64,000 bases of DNA from Paenibacillus radicibacter (GTDB lineage Bacteria; Bacillota; Bacilli; Paenibacillales; NBRC-103111), in the NCBI RefSeq assembly GCF_024721995.1, contig NZ_JANQBC010000012.1, positions 124,001 to 188,000 on the forward strand, in the 5' to 3' direction. The notes below the pieces were generated by a model. It searched no databases, had not been told where the DNA came from, and saw only the letters and a list, made by a program, of their open reading frames with translations. Shown in pieces: positions 46,992 through 56,693 of the stretch; the stretch's first letter is position 1; every line of letters starts with the position of its first letter. The position numbers and the translations under genes are program-made.

Positions 46992-48260
46992 ATGATCATT
47001 ACAAACGCAACACTTCGAGGACAACAAGGCCTTTGGAATATTATCGTACAAGATGGCAAGTTTGAGAAAGTAACACAATCCCCTGTAGATACTCACAATC
47101 ATGAGGTTATCGATGCAGCGGGCGCGCTTGTATTGCCACCATTTATCGAGCCGCATATTCATTTGGATACAACACTTACAGCAGGTGAGCCGGAGTGGAA
47201 TAAGAGCGGTACGTTATTCGAGGGTATTCAGCGTTGGTCCCAGCGCAAACAAACGTTAACTGCAGACGATGTGAAGACAAGAGCGAAGACGGCGCTGAAA
47301 TGGCAGATCGCTCAAGGGATTCAGCACGTGCGTACCCATGTTGACGTAACAGACCCTGAACTAATCGCACTTAAAGCTCTTCTAGAAGTGAAGGAAGAGA
47401 TGGCATCCCATGTGGACCTTCAACTCGTGGCATTCCCACAAGAAGGCATCTTATCTTTCCCGAACGGAACGGAACTATTAGAAGAAGCTGTGAAGATGGG
47501 GGCTGATGTCGTCGGCGGTATCCCGCACTTTGAATTCACACGTGAGTATGGCGTTGACTCCATGCGAATTGCATTTGATCTTGCTGAAAAATATGACCGT
47601 CTCGTCGATATCCACTGTGATGAAATTGATGACGAACAGTCTCGATTCCTTGAAGTTGTAGCGAAGGAAGCTTATGAGCGTGGTCTTGGTGCCCGCACAA
47701 CAGCAAGTCACACAACAGCAATGGGATCTTACAATGATGCATACACGTACAAGCTGTTCCGTCTATTAAAAATGGCTGACCTCAACTTCGTATCCAATCC
47801 ACTCGTAAACATCCACCTGCAAGGTCGCTTCGACACATATCCGAAGCGTAGAGGATTAACACGCGTGAAGGAGTTGCAGCAAGCAGGACTCAACGTCTGC
47901 TTCGGTCATGATGACATCTTCGATCCTTGGTATCCGCTAGGTACAGGAAATATGCTGCAAGTGTTGCACATGGGTATCCACGCTTCGCAGTTGATGGGTT
48001 ATGATGAGATCGTAAACTCCATTGACCTCATTACGAAGAACAGCGCAAGAACGTTGCAGATCGAGGACAAGTACGGCATTGAAGCAGGCAAGCCTGCGAA
48101 CTTCATCGTGCTTCATGCAGAGAACGAGTACGAAGCGATTCGTAAGCAAGCATCCGTACGTTATTCCTACCGTAATGGCAAGCTGATTGCCGAGACGAAG
48201 CCGAGTGAGACAACGATTACGCTTGGTGCGGAGAGCGAGAAGGTTAATTTTAATAAATAG
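46992..48260 (+). CDS. codA: Cytosine deaminase
   Basis: Amidohydrolase-superfamily enzyme that deaminates cytosine to uracil, which Upp (31.8 kb) converts to UMP. Metal-binding HxH is in [12 protein letters not shown]. Further catalytic positions are the His and Glu in [12 protein letters not shown], the His in [11 protein letters not shown] and the Asp in [11 protein letters not shown]. The 422-residue length equals E. coli CodA. GGGAG precedes ATG 46992. The 117-bp gap from codB contains an imperfect AGCTC/GAGCT hairpin. Confidence 0.95.
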   Translation: MIITNATLRGQQGLWNIIVQDGKFEKVTQSPVDTHNHEVIDAAGALVLPPFIEPHIHLDTTLTAGEPEWNKSGTLFEGIQRWSQRKQTLTADDVKTRAKTALKWQIAQGIQHVRTHVDVTDPELIALKALLEVKEEMASHVDLQLVAFPQEGILSFPNGTELLEEAVKMGADVVGGIPHFEFTREYGVDSMRIAFDLAEKYDRLVDIHCDEIDDEQSRFLEVVAKEAYERGLGARTTASHTTAMGSYNDAYTYKLFRLLKMADLNFVSNPLVNIHLQGRFDTYPKRRGLTRVKELQQAGLNVCFGHDDIFDPWYPLGTGNMLQVLHMGIHASQLMGYDEIVNSIDLITKNSARTLQIEDKYGIEAGKPANFIVLHAENEYEAIRKQASVRYSYRNGKLIAETKPSETTITLGAESEKVNFNK

Positions 48261-48268
48261 AGATTTGT

Positions 48269-48298
48269 AGCTGCCGATAAATATCGGCAGCTTTTTTT
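48269..48298 (+). terminator. Intrinsic terminator of codBA
   Basis: Perfect 11-bp stem AGCTGCCGATA/TATCGGCAGCT with a 2-nt spacer, followed by seven T residues, 8 bp past the codA stop. Confidence 0.9.
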
Positions 48299-48384
48299 AT
48301 AGATTTTCTGCAAGTGATTAGACCGCGTATTTGGTTTTAGTTACACATCAATTTAGTTACACATCACGCCCGTCCAGTCTAACA

Positions 48385-48424
48385 GAAAGAGGAGATTACA
48401 CTAAAGCGTGCGATCTCCTCTTAT
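48385..48424 (-). terminator. Bidirectional terminator after prmC
   Basis: Stem GAGGAGAT/ATCTCCTC with a 16-nt loop. On the minus strand it is followed by TTTCTGTT. It lies about 85 bp past the prmC stop. The rest of 48299-48508 shows only a short direct repeat of TTAGTTACACATCA. Confidence 0.65.
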
Positions 48425-48508
48425 TCGTCGTACACAACGTGCGACTAATTCTATGCTACATTCGTACTCTATTCATTGCGTATAGGAATATTTGAGTTAA
48501 GGCGATGC

Positions 48509-49405
48509 CTAGATTTGAACGCCAATCACATGGCGGTCGATGCCCGCGAGGTCCTTCACGAAGTGGACCTCGTAGTTGCCGCAGGCGCGAAGCAGCGCGG
48601 CAACGTCCTCTGCCTGCCCCATGCCAACCTCGAAGCCGACAAGCGTCGGCATCTTCGGCAGCTCGGGCAGCTGCTCACACAGGCGGCGGTAGGGCTCAAG
48701 CCCATCTTCGCCGCCGACAAGTGCTAAGTGCGGCTCGAACAGCCGCACCTCGGGCTGCAGCGAGGGAATCTCCCTCGCTGGGATGTACGGTGGATTGCTG
48801 ACTAGCACATCCACCGCTATGCGCCCCTCGATGAAGGGGCGCAACAGATCACCCTCGAAGAAGGTGATCTGCTCGTGAACGCCGCAACGTGCGGCGTTCT
48901 TCCTAGCGATCTCGAGCGCCTGCGGCGAGAGATCGCTAGCGTATACGCGCCACGCCGGGCAGTGGCGCGCGATTGTGACCGGGATCGCGCCGCTCCCGGT
49001 CCCGACATCGGCAAGGGTGAGCTCCGCCCCTTGCCCGAAGAGCCTCACTGCCTCGTGCATCATATGTTCCACGAGGAGTTCAGTTTCCGGGCGCGGAATC
49101 AGCACGCCCGGGCCGACCCCCAGCGTAATGCCGTAGAAGTCAGTTTCGCCAATAATGTATTGAACCGGCTCACCTTCGGCTTTCCGCTGAATACCCTCGC
49201 GCCACGAAGTGGCGCGAGCCGCGGGAAATTTCTCCGACCACATGAACAGCATTTCACTTCGGCTAACACCGAGTACATGCTGAAGCAACAGTTCACAAAC
49301 AATACGTGCGTCCTGCACCTCGCACGCCTCTAAAAAAGAAGAAGCCTCAACATAGGCTTCTCTCACTGTTCCATTTACCGCTTCTCCTAAGAATTGCGGT
49401 TTCAT
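48509..49405 (-). CDS. prmC: Peptide chain release factor N5-glutamine methyltransferase
   Basis: Methylates the GGQ glutamine of release factors; its substrate RF1 is encoded just upstream. The 298 residues have an N-terminal helical recognition domain and a Rossmann SAM domain with VGTGSGAIPVTIA and the catalytic VLVSNPPYIPAREI. ATG 49405 was chosen: it lies one base beyond the prfA stop, and the frame from 49450 would overlap prfA. The segment 48530-49110 is far richer in G+C than prfA. The conserved prfA-prmC pair supports vertical descent despite this. Confidence 0.95.
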   Translation of the reverse strand: MKPQFLGEAVNGTVREAYVEASSFLEACEVQDARIVCELLLQHVLGVSRSEMLFMWSEKFPAARATSWREGIQRKAEGEPVQYIIGETDFYGITLGVGPGVLIPRPETELLVEHMMHEAVRLFGQGAELTLADVGTGSGAIPVTIARHCPAWRVYASDLSPQALEIARKNAARCGVHEQITFFEGDLLRPFIEGRIAVDVLVSNPPYIPAREIPSLQPEVRLFEPHLALVGGEDGLEPYRRLCEQLPELPKMPTLVGFEVGMGQAEDVAALLRACGNYEVHFVKDLAGIDRHVIGVQI

Positions 49406-49406
49406 C

Positions 49407-50480
49407 TTACATTTGATCTCCCTTATCGAGTAGATCCGATTGTGCAGCAATCGTCAGTGCATTCACGATTTCTCCCATATCTCCGTTAAGTACCGTATCT
49501 AACTTATGCAGTGTAAGCCCGATGCGGTGGTCCGTTACACGGCTTTGCGGGAAGTTGTACGTACGAATACGCTCGCTTCGGTCACCTGTGCCGACTTTAC
49601 TCTTACGCTCAGCAGCACTCTTCGCCATTTCTTCTTGTTGGAACTTATCGAAGATACGGGAACGAAGTACTTGTAGCGCTTTTGCTTTATTATCATTCTG
49701 CGATTTACCATCTTGGCAAGTTGCAATTACGCCCGTTGGAACGTGCGTTACACGGACCGCGGATTTCGTTGTATTAACGGACTGGCCGCCTGCTCCGGAG
49801 GAACAGAACGTATCGACACGAATGTCGTTGTCCTTGATCTCAATATCGAATTCTTCTGCTTCTGGCATCACGACAACGGTGGACGTAGACGTATGAATAC
49901 GACCGCCTGATTCCGTTACTGGAATACGTTGTACACGGTGTGCACCACTCTCATACTTCATCTTGGAGAACGCGCCTTTACCTGTGATCATGAAGATAAT
50001 CTCTTTAAATCCGCCCAAGTCATTCAGTGACACATCTAGTACTTCTGTACGCCAGTTTTGCGTATCTGCAAAACGTGTGTACATTTTGTATAGATCAGCT
50101 GCGAATAGCGCTGCCTCGTCTCCGCCTGCCGCACCGCGAATCTCCACGATTACGTTCTTGTCGTCATTCGGATCTTTCGGAAGCATGAGGACGTGAAGAC
50201 GCTCTTCAAGCTCTTCCTTGCGTTCGCCTAGTTCTTCAAGCTCCATCTTCACAAGCTCACGCATTTCATCGTCAAGCTTCTCATTCTGCATGACTTTTGC
50301 AGACTCATAGCCTTCATAGACTGTTTTATATTCCATGTACGTATCGTACGTTTCTTGCAAACCCGACTGCTCTTTGGAGTAGTCGCGCAGCTTCTTGGAA
50401 TCACTTGTTACATCTGGATCACACAGCAGCTCGCTTAGTTTGTCATAACGGTCTGCTACGGATTGTAAACGGTCCAACAT
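49407..50480 (-). CDS. prfA: Peptide chain release factor 1
   Basis: Recognises UAA/UAG and triggers peptide release. The catalytic GGQ lies in [18 protein letters not shown]. The preceding [18 protein letters not shown] block is typical for RF1, and the length of 357 residues is standard. The GGGGGG site is 7 nt before ATG 50480. It is cotranscribed with prmC. Confidence 0.97.
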   Translation of the reverse strand: MLDRLQSVADRYDKLSELLCDPDVTSDSKKLRDYSKEQSGLQETYDTYMEYKTVYEGYESAKVMQNEKLDDEMRELVKMELEELGERKEELEERLHVLMLPKDPNDDKNVIVEIRGAAGGDEAALFAADLYKMYTRFADTQNWRTEVLDVSLNDLGGFKEIIFMITGKGAFSKMKYESGAHRVQRIPVTESGGRIHTSTSTVVVMPEAEEFDIEIKDNDIRVDTFCSSGAGGQSVNTTKSAVRVTHVPTGVIATCQDGKSQNDNKAKALQVLRSRIFDKFQQEEMAKSAAERKSKVGTGDRSERIRTYNFPQSRVTDHRIGLTLHKLDTVLNGDMGEIVNALTIAAQSDLLDKGDQM

Positions 50481-50559
50481 TCGGATTTCCCCCCTTGTAT
50501 ATTTCCTTGTTTGTACAATTTATGCCGTTTTAAACGTAGTTACTAATTCGCCGTGGTGC

Positions 50560-50725
50560 AGTGTATTCAAAAAGTTAGGACACTGCGAATAAAAGAAGCA
50601 CTTCCGGTCGCTGTCTCAATCGTGAAATTAGAATTTATTTTATGGTATTTTCACGATTTCAAAGGCGAACGCTTACGCTCCTCCAGTTGCTTCTTTTATT
50701 CTTCGTTTAACTTTGTAAATACACT
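50560..50725. repeat. 165-bp palindromic element, copy 2
   Basis: Terminal inverted repeats of about 40 nt (AGTGTATT at 50560 pairing with AATACACT ending 50725; GAATAAAAGAAGCA pairing with TGCTTCTTTTATTC). The core is nearly identical to copy 1 at 34336-34499 (GCACTTCCGGTCGCTG...GGCGAACGCTTACGCTCC). Stem bases differ from copy 1 on both sides in a compensating way. It lies between ychF and prfA. Confidence 0.85.
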
Positions 50726-50740
50726 TATGATATAGAATCA

Positions 50741-51841
50741 CTATACGTTAAAACGGAAGTGCATTACATCGCCGTCACGAACGACGTATTCTTTACCTTC
50801 AAGACGAACTTGACCGCGCTCTTTAGCACCATTCATGGAGCCTGCTGCGATTAGATCGTCGTACGCTACAACCTCAGCACGAATGAAGCCGCGCTCGAAG
50901 TCTGTATGAATAACGCCAGCTGCTTGCGGCGCTTTTGTACCTTTACGAATTGTCCACGCACGTACTTCTTGCACACCTGCTGTGAAGTATGTGTATAGAC
51001 CAAGCAATTTGTAAGCGGCTTTGATCAAGCGGTTAAGACCGGACTCTTCAAGGCCAAGTTCCTCTAGGAACATCACTTTTTCTTCGTCATCAAGTTCAGC
51101 GATTTCCGCTTCTACTTTCGCAGAGATTGGAACAACTTCCGCTCCCTCTTCTGCTGCGAATGCACGAACTTTTTGCACGTATTCGTTATCTTCTGCTGTC
51201 GCTACTTCGCTCTCTGCTACGTTAGCCGCATATAATACTGGCTTCATTGTAAGCAAGTGCATGTCGCGAATAACGATTTTCTCATCATCGCTCAGTTCCA
51301 CACTACGCGCAGGCTGATCGTTATATAGCGCTTCTTTAACGCGCTCAAGAACTTCTACTTCGGTAGCATACTGCTTGTTGCCACCTTTCATATTTTTACG
51401 GGAACGGTCGATACGTTTTTCAACAGAATCTAAGTCCGCCAAGATCAATTCTAAGTTAATCGTTTCGATATCACCGATCGGATCGATTTTGCCCGATACA
51501 TGCGTAATATTCTCATCCACAAAACAACGCACAACATGCACAATCGCATCCACTTCACGGATGTTCGCTAGGAACTTATTGCCTAGACCTTCGCCTTTGC
51601 TTGCGCCTTTTACAAGACCTGCAATATCAACGAATTCGAATGCAGTTGGAACGATGCTCTTTGGTACTACAATCTCAACCAGCTTCTGCATTCTCTCATC
51701 CGGCACTTCTACTACCCCTACGTTCGGATCGATCGTACAGAAAGGATAGTTAGCCGATTCGGCACCCGCTTGCGTGATCGCGTTAAATAAAGTCGATTTG
51801 CCGACGTTCGGTAAGCCGACGATTCCTGCTTTTAAAGCCAT
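50741..51841 (-). CDS. ychF: Redox-regulated ATPase/GTPase YchF
   Basis: Obg-family P-loop protein that prefers ATP and associates with ribosomes. Motifs: G1 GLPNVGKST (8-16), G3 [21 protein letters not shown] region, and the C-terminal TGS domain with [20 protein letters not shown] and [15 protein letters not shown]. The length of 366 residues is standard. The gap to the PilZ gene (51842-51992) contains an A/T-rich imperfect hairpin CATTTGAA/TTCAAATG around 51962-51983. Confidence 0.97.
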   Translation of the reverse strand: MALKAGIVGLPNVGKSTLFNAITQAGAESANYPFCTIDPNVGVVEVPDERMQKLVEIVVPKSIVPTAFEFVDIAGLVKGASKGEGLGNKFLANIREVDAIVHVVRCFVDENITHVSGKIDPIGDIETINLELILADLDSVEKRIDRSRKNMKGGNKQYATEVEVLERVKEALYNDQPARSVELSDDEKIVIRDMHLLTMKPVLYAANVAESEVATAEDNEYVQKVRAFAAEEGAEVVPISAKVEAEIAELDDEEKVMFLEELGLEESGLNRLIKAAYKLLGLYTYFTAGVQEVRAWTIRKGTKAPQAAGVIHTDFERGFIRAEVVAYDDLIAAGSMNGAKERGQVRLEGKEYVVRDGDVMHFRFNV

Positions 51842-51992
51842 GGGTAAGACACTCCTTAAACGTTCGTATTAATAGACCAACCTATATTATATAACAGCAT
51901 ACCCCGCGATACAACGAATTACCGTCTAATTCCAGATAAATTTCAATGATTTCCGCTAATCATTTGAAAAAACACCTTCAAATGCATCACCA

Positions 51993-52700
51993 TTAAGCAT
52001 CCTGTCCCTTTTTCCAGTCAAAATATGTACGTACCTGTGCACGCATGATGAACGAGCGCAGCGAGATTAATTCCTCTGCAATCGGCGGTTTCACAAACTT
52101 CGCACCATAGAATACACCAGCAGATTCTTCAACTTTACGAACGATCTCTGCTTCCATTTTTAATTCAAACCCGAATTCCATCTCCATCTCAACAAGATAT
52201 CCCGATTGCATATTCAGCTCGCCAGCACGAATAATAAATCCCACGCCGCCAAGTGAAAGATTGGTTATTGTTAGCGGGACAGGTGTCACCGTTTCGAATT
52301 GATGCGATTGAAGTGGATTTGCCACGCTCTGAATAAATCCCAACTGATTCACATCGACCCTTGGGTGCTCCCTCTGATCGAAGAATCGACGTTTTATATC
52401 AGGTGGATTAATAACAACAACCGAACCCGAATCTCTTGCAATGACTCTACTTTCAAAATGATGAATCCCACTCGTTGAATAAATCGTGAGCTTTAGTGAC
52501 TCGCCAAGCTTGAATATTTCCCATTCTGAAATCTCAACTTCAATAATATCTCCCTCTGCATATCGCAAGACCCCTGTGGATACAAAATTACTTATCTCCA
52601 CCACCGTAACCGCATTTACAAATGCTTGAGCTGCACCCAGTCCCTTACCAAAAGTAGGGGGCATAGGGCTCGGTCGGTCTCCTTCAGCTTGCATGTTCAT
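51993..52700 (-). CDS. PilZ domain protein (YcgR/YpfA-like, c-di-GMP receptor candidate)
   Basis: Probably a cyclic di-GMP effector. The 235-residue chain has an N-terminal YcgR-like beta domain (about 28-108) and a PilZ domain (about 109-225). Both c-di-GMP motifs are present: RxxxR in QREHPRVDV and (D/N)xSxxG in NLSLGGVGF. This arrangement is like YpfA/DgrA, which slows motility in Bacillus. ATG 52700 has AAGGTGGG upstream. It is divergent from tadA; the intergenic region holds the DnaA boxes. Confidence 0.85.
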   Translation of the reverse strand: MNMQAEGDRPSPMPPTFGKGLGAAQAFVNAVTVVEISNFVSTGVLRYAEGDIIEVEISEWEIFKLGESLKLTIYSTSGIHHFESRVIARDSGSVVVINPPDIKRRFFDQREHPRVDVNQLGFIQSVANPLQSHQFETVTPVPLTITNLSLGGVGFIIRAGELNMQSGYLVEMEMEFGFELKMEAEIVRKVEESAGVFYGAKFVKPPIAEELISLRSFIMRAQVRTYFDWKKGQDA

Positions 52701-52811
52701 AAATTCCCACCTTTACTAGGTATAATGATTGCATAGACGTGCCTTGCTAGTTCCCATGAAATTACTTACAATCTATAATTACGAATCCTTATATCTACTG
52801 AAAAAAAGGAC

Positions 52812-53383
<572 letters not shown>

Positions 53384-53425
53384 GATGTAAGTGAAGCTTA
53401 GCTACTAAAAAGGAGAACAGCATCC

Positions 53426-53743
53426 TTGTCCACTTCTCAGCGCGTATGGAACAGTATTCACATCATTATTGAACTATGTATATTGCTCGGATATGTCATT
53501 GGACTTATCCCGTTTGGCTACCTATGGTCGTCTGGTTGGGTTGTTCCATTTACAATCATTAGCGCAGTCTTAGCTTTCCTGTTAGGCAATGGTACAATTC
53601 TAACTGCACTGATCAATGTATCCCTGTCTTTCTTGGGCTTTATTCCGGGGCTAGGTTACTTTCCTCGTATCATCGGCTGCGTAATCTCCATTCTTAACAT
53701 CATCATAATCAGTAATCAGCGAAACACTCGTTACTATCGCTAG
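53426..53743 (+). CDS. Small four-helix membrane protein of unknown function, paralogue 1
   Basis: A 105-residue hydrophobic protein with about three to four membrane segments and very few charges. Start is TTG 53426 with AAGGAG 10 nt upstream. No family was recognised. It shares about half its residues with the protein at 54605-54910 without gaps, notably NGTILT and the pattern FLGFIPxLGYxPRIIG. The stop overlaps the convergent AlkD-like gene by 4 bp. The glycine/proline-rich loop GFIPGLGYFPR is the most conserved piece. It could be a membrane-stress or antitoxin-like protein, but no evidence supports a role. Confidence 0.7.
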   Translation: MSTSQRVWNSIHIIIELCILLGYVIGLIPFGYLWSSGWVVPFTIISAVLAFLLGNGTILTALINVSLSFLGFIPGLGYFPRIIGCVISILNIIIISNQRNTRYYR

Positions 53744-54432
53744 CTTATCGGCGAGGTGCGCGCAAGCCACCTAAGGGCTTCGCGACGACTGAGCGGCGCG
53801 AGGGTTTCCTTTTGGACAAAAGCAATAACTTGTTCTGGGGCTGTCTTGGAATATTCTCTAAGCGCCCAACCGATACTTTTCTGAATGAAAAATTCTTTCG
53901 AAGACGCACATGTTTGAATGTAGCGGAACAGCCGCTCTTCATCCGTGTGCGTTTTGTATTTGAGCTGATACAAGAGCGCCGTTCGCGCAAGCCACATGTT
54001 AGATGAATGGATCCACTGATCGGGATATGCTGGCAGCAGTTCGGGATGCTTCCTTAGAATGGACCCCACTGCATTAGAAGCAAGCAGATCGACGGTATCC
54101 CACCACGATTTCGTCGTGATTAATTCTACTAATAGATCTAGGTGCTGAGGTTGAAGCTTTTTCTGATATTTGCCGATCAAAAAGATTGCTACATACGCAT
54201 ACTCACGTTCTGGCAGCTGCCACAGCTCACGTGCAATTAGCGACAACTCCTCAAGTGCTGGCAGTCCATGTTCTGCGATAAATTGCTTCGTTAACTCATC
54301 GCGCACAGGTGTCCGGATCCCGAGAAAAGGGAACAAGTCTTTCATATAACGCGACATTGGCTCCGCTTGTTCAGCATCTCTATGCTGCTCAAGTACATCT
54401 CGAATCGCTTGTGTATAGGCATGCATGACCAT
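53740..54432 (-). CDS. DNA alkylation repair protein (AlkD-like HEAT repeat glycosylase)
   Basis: HEAT-like repeat protein of the AlkC/AlkD superfamily that excises N3- and N7-alkylated purines. The 230 residues are all-helical with the diagnostic stretches TKSWWDTVDLLASNAVG and KEFFIQKSIGWALREYSK. The Trp and Asp of the active-site groove are therefore visible. ATG 54432 is used; ATG 54426 is also possible. The gene lies on the opposite strand between two paralogous small membrane protein genes. Confidence 0.9.
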   Translation of the reverse strand: MVMHAYTQAIRDVLEQHRDAEQAEPMSRYMKDLFPFLGIRTPVRDELTKQFIAEHGLPALEELSLIARELWQLPEREYAYVAIFLIGKYQKKLQPQHLDLLVELITTKSWWDTVDLLASNAVGSILRKHPELLPAYPDQWIHSSNMWLARTALLYQLKYKTHTDEERLFRYIQTCASSKEFFIQKSIGWALREYSKTAPEQVIAFVQKETLAPLSRREALRWLARTSPIS

Positions 54433-54604
54433 TCACTCGCTTTCTACCTTTTTTCTCAAAATACCCTTATCTATTAGTATCGACCTGATTTGCAAATATA
54501 TTAACAGTGTCGAAGCAGGAATAAGTATAACTTTCCACGAACCTTTTTCAATAGTTGTAACGTATGAATAGAACAGGTCATTATAAAAAAAGGAGCGATA
54601 TACT

Positions 54605-54910
54605 TTGTCCGAATCTAAACGTATCTGGAGTCGTATCCATATGGTTGTGGAAATACTGATTCTAATCGGGTTTGCCTTAAGTATGATTCCATTCGTCTAT
54701 GTATGGTCAGCCAATTGGGTTATACCTCTCGTGTTTGTAAGTGCCATCCTCTCATTTATACTCAGTAATGGAACGATTCTAACTACGATTATCAACATCG
54801 CCATGGCATTCTTGGGGTTCATTCCGTTACTCGGTTATGTACCGCGAATTATCGGCATTATTATTTCGATCATTAATTTATCAATTATTGGCAAGCGCTC
54901 TTCGCGCTAA
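54605..54910 (+). CDS. Small four-helix membrane protein of unknown function, paralogue 2
   Basis: A 101-residue hydrophobic protein, ungapped paralogue of 53426-53743. Both begin with TTG (here 54605, AAAGGAG 9 nt upstream) followed by MSxSxRxWxxIH, share SNGTILTTIIN versus GNGTILTALIN, and end in a short basic tail. Hydrophobic segments lie at about 14-33, 36-58 and 60-95. No family was recognised. The conserved non-ATG start and strong ribosome sites argue that both are real. Confidence 0.7.
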   Translation: MSESKRIWSRIHMVVEILILIGFALSMIPFVYVWSANWVIPLVFVSAILSFILSNGTILTTIINIAMAFLGFIPLLGYVPRIIGIIISIINLSIIGKRSSR

Positions 54911-54916
54911 ACCATG

Positions 54917-54955
54917 TAAAAACGCGCCGAACATTAAGTTCGACGCGTTTTTTTA
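54917..54955 (+). terminator. Bidirectional intrinsic terminator
   Basis: AAAACGCG-C-CGAAC, ATTAA loop, GTTCG-A-CGCGTTTT with T run on the plus strand and A run on the other side. It ends the small membrane protein gene and the convergent beta-amylase gene. Confidence 0.85.
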
Positions 54956-54973
54956 CTACTAAAAGCCTCTCTT

Positions 54974-56620
54974 CTACCAATTTACAACATACTCGCCGCC
55001 AGTACTCGGTACCGTCCAAGTCTTATTCGCTCCAGACTGCCAAGTCACGCTGCCCGAACTGTTTTTCTTCAATGCTTTAAATTCATAATATCGATTGCTA
55101 CCCAAGTAGACGGTTCCTACCCAGTCTCCACCACTATATGTGAGCTTCGGTGCGTAGACACTTGTCGTCCACTTGCCTAGTTCCCAGCGTGACCCTGTGA
55201 TATACACTTCTTCACCTGACGCTGTATTTGCCCCTTTGACGCGGAACGTAACAGGGACAGGTTTCATTGCAATCGCATCACTAAAGTTAGAAAGTTCTGC
55301 CGTTCCTGTGCCATCGCTATTTACGATATTGGCCATACGAAGCAGTGTAAAGCTGCTAAAGTTGTAGTTAAATAGCGCTTGCGCAAGATTCTGATACTTC
55401 TGCCCATCATTTACGATTGGCAGTGCATTCTCACCTGTTAAAGTAATACCTTTGTTATTTGCCATCGTGGCGATGTTGATAACAAGCGATTGTGGAGCAG
55501 AATATTCAGGCGAAGAATTCGCCTTTGAATCATCCATCTCTAGACAAGTAAATGTTAGATTCACATTCGATGTCTTGAACTGATCCAAAATCGTTGAATA
55601 GTTATAGTAACCTACACCATATTCAGCTGCATGTGGCATGGATGGATTGTTCATCTGCCAGTGAATACCGGCAATTTTGGCAGCAATCGGGACAGGTTTA
55701 ACCCCATCTCCACGGTCATACATAAACGCTGAATCAAATCGATTATGCGCCTTCGTTGCAATTGCAGACAGATGCTTGGTAAGCACAGACTGATACCAAT
55801 TCAGAAAGTCCTTACCATAGTTCGTATTTCGACCAGTGATGAAAAATTGATCGCCATCACTTGGTGGATTTATCGCAGTAAATGCACTTAAATTCGTTCC
55901 CCAAGCGCTGTTCACAGCAGCAATCGTGCCGTATTTCGTTTGCATGGCATTACGGAAATCGGTCTTCGCTGTCTCTGTATAAGCTTGCAGCTTGCCACGG
56001 CTTGGATAGGACCAACCATCCGCAACTTGGTAGCTTGGATAACGCAATTCCCCAGCTGGACCACCACTTAAATTAATCTCATAGATAATATCTTTGTAAC
56101 TGCTGAAATTAGCAGCGAAAGACGCATACAACTCATCATACTGCGTTGCCGTCCCTGACCACCATGGCGACAATGTTTCACCGTTCATATAACCAGTCTC
56201 ACTCTTAAATTTCAGTTGATCGGCTGTACCCTTGCCCCAAATCCAAGACGGTAGTGGCACATTGCAATCATCTCCTACATTCCCTCCACATTGATGAGTC
56301 GATAGAATCGGAATCCACTTCAGTCCTGCTGCACGAACTTGATTCGCATAGGTGATGTAGTACGACCAGTCGAATACTTGATCACCAGCTGCTTCCACGT
56401 CCCCCCACCACACATCCGTCGTAATCCCTGCAACTCCGTTATCCTTCAGTGTCTTCAGCTGTTTACCGAATGCAGTCCAGTCTGTAATGTGAGTGAGCGG
56501 AGCCATCACGAACGCTTTGTACGTGTTATTAATCGTTGCAGAAGCTGGTTGTGTGACCGAGAAGATGAGGACAAGTGATAATAGGAACATAAGTCCTCTT
56601 TGGAACCATTTACGCATCAT
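54974..56620 (-). CDS. Secreted beta-amylase (GH14) with CBM20
   Basis: Extracellular exo-amylase releasing maltose from starch. Signal peptide about 1-28; GH14 barrel about 32-440 with TDVWWGDVE, the acid Glu191 in GPAGELRYPSY and the base Glu397 in TGENALPIVNDG. A C-terminal CBM20 starch-binding domain follows (about 453-548: VTFRVKGANTASGEEVYITG, GKWTTSVYAPKLTYSGGDW). ATG 56620 and the adjacent ATG 56617 both fit the AAAGGGAG site. GH14 with CBM20 is characteristic of Paenibacillus and some Bacillus. The sugar importer genes upstream on the same strand presumably take up its maltose products. Confidence 0.96.
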   Translation of the reverse strand: MMRKWFQRGLMFLLSLVLIFSVTQPASATINNTYKAFVMAPLTHITDWTAFGKQLKTLKDNGVAGITTDVWWGDVEAAGDQVFDWSYYITYANQVRAAGLKWIPILSTHQCGGNVGDDCNVPLPSWIWGKGTADQLKFKSETGYMNGETLSPWWSGTATQYDELYASFAANFSSYKDIIYEINLSGGPAGELRYPSYQVADGWSYPSRGKLQAYTETAKTDFRNAMQTKYGTIAAVNSAWGTNLSAFTAINPPSDGDQFFITGRNTNYGKDFLNWYQSVLTKHLSAIATKAHNRFDSAFMYDRGDGVKPVPIAAKIAGIHWQMNNPSMPHAAEYGVGYYNYSTILDQFKTSNVNLTFTCLEMDDSKANSSPEYSAPQSLVINIATMANNKGITLTGENALPIVNDGQKYQNLAQALFNYNFSSFTLLRMANIVNSDGTGTAELSNFSDAIAMKPVPVTFRVKGANTASGEEVYITGSRWELGKWTTSVYAPKLTYSGGDWVGTVYLGSNRYYEFKALKKNSSGSVTWQSGANKTWTVPSTGGEYVVNW

Positions 56621-56642
56621 TCATACTCCCTTTCATTATGGA

Positions 56643-56675
56643 AAATAAAAGCCCCGATTGCATTACATCGGGGCT
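56643..56675 (-). terminator. Terminator between the sugar-binding protein and beta-amylase genes
   Basis: Minus strand GCCCCGAT/ATCGGGGC stem with an 8-nt loop followed by TTTTATTTT, 18 bp after the binding-protein stop. Beta-amylase expression would require read-through or an own promoter. Confidence 0.85.
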
Positions 56676-56693
56676 GGTCCTCTTAGGCTGAAA

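Noticed and set aside
48476-48801. Plus-strand ORFs opposite prmC
   Set aside because: Low-complexity Arg/Ala-rich shadows of the G+C-rich prmC frame.
53384-53425. scr (SRP RNA) gene after tadA, as in B. subtilis
   Set aside because: The gap is only 42 bp and the conserved SRP hairpin is not present.
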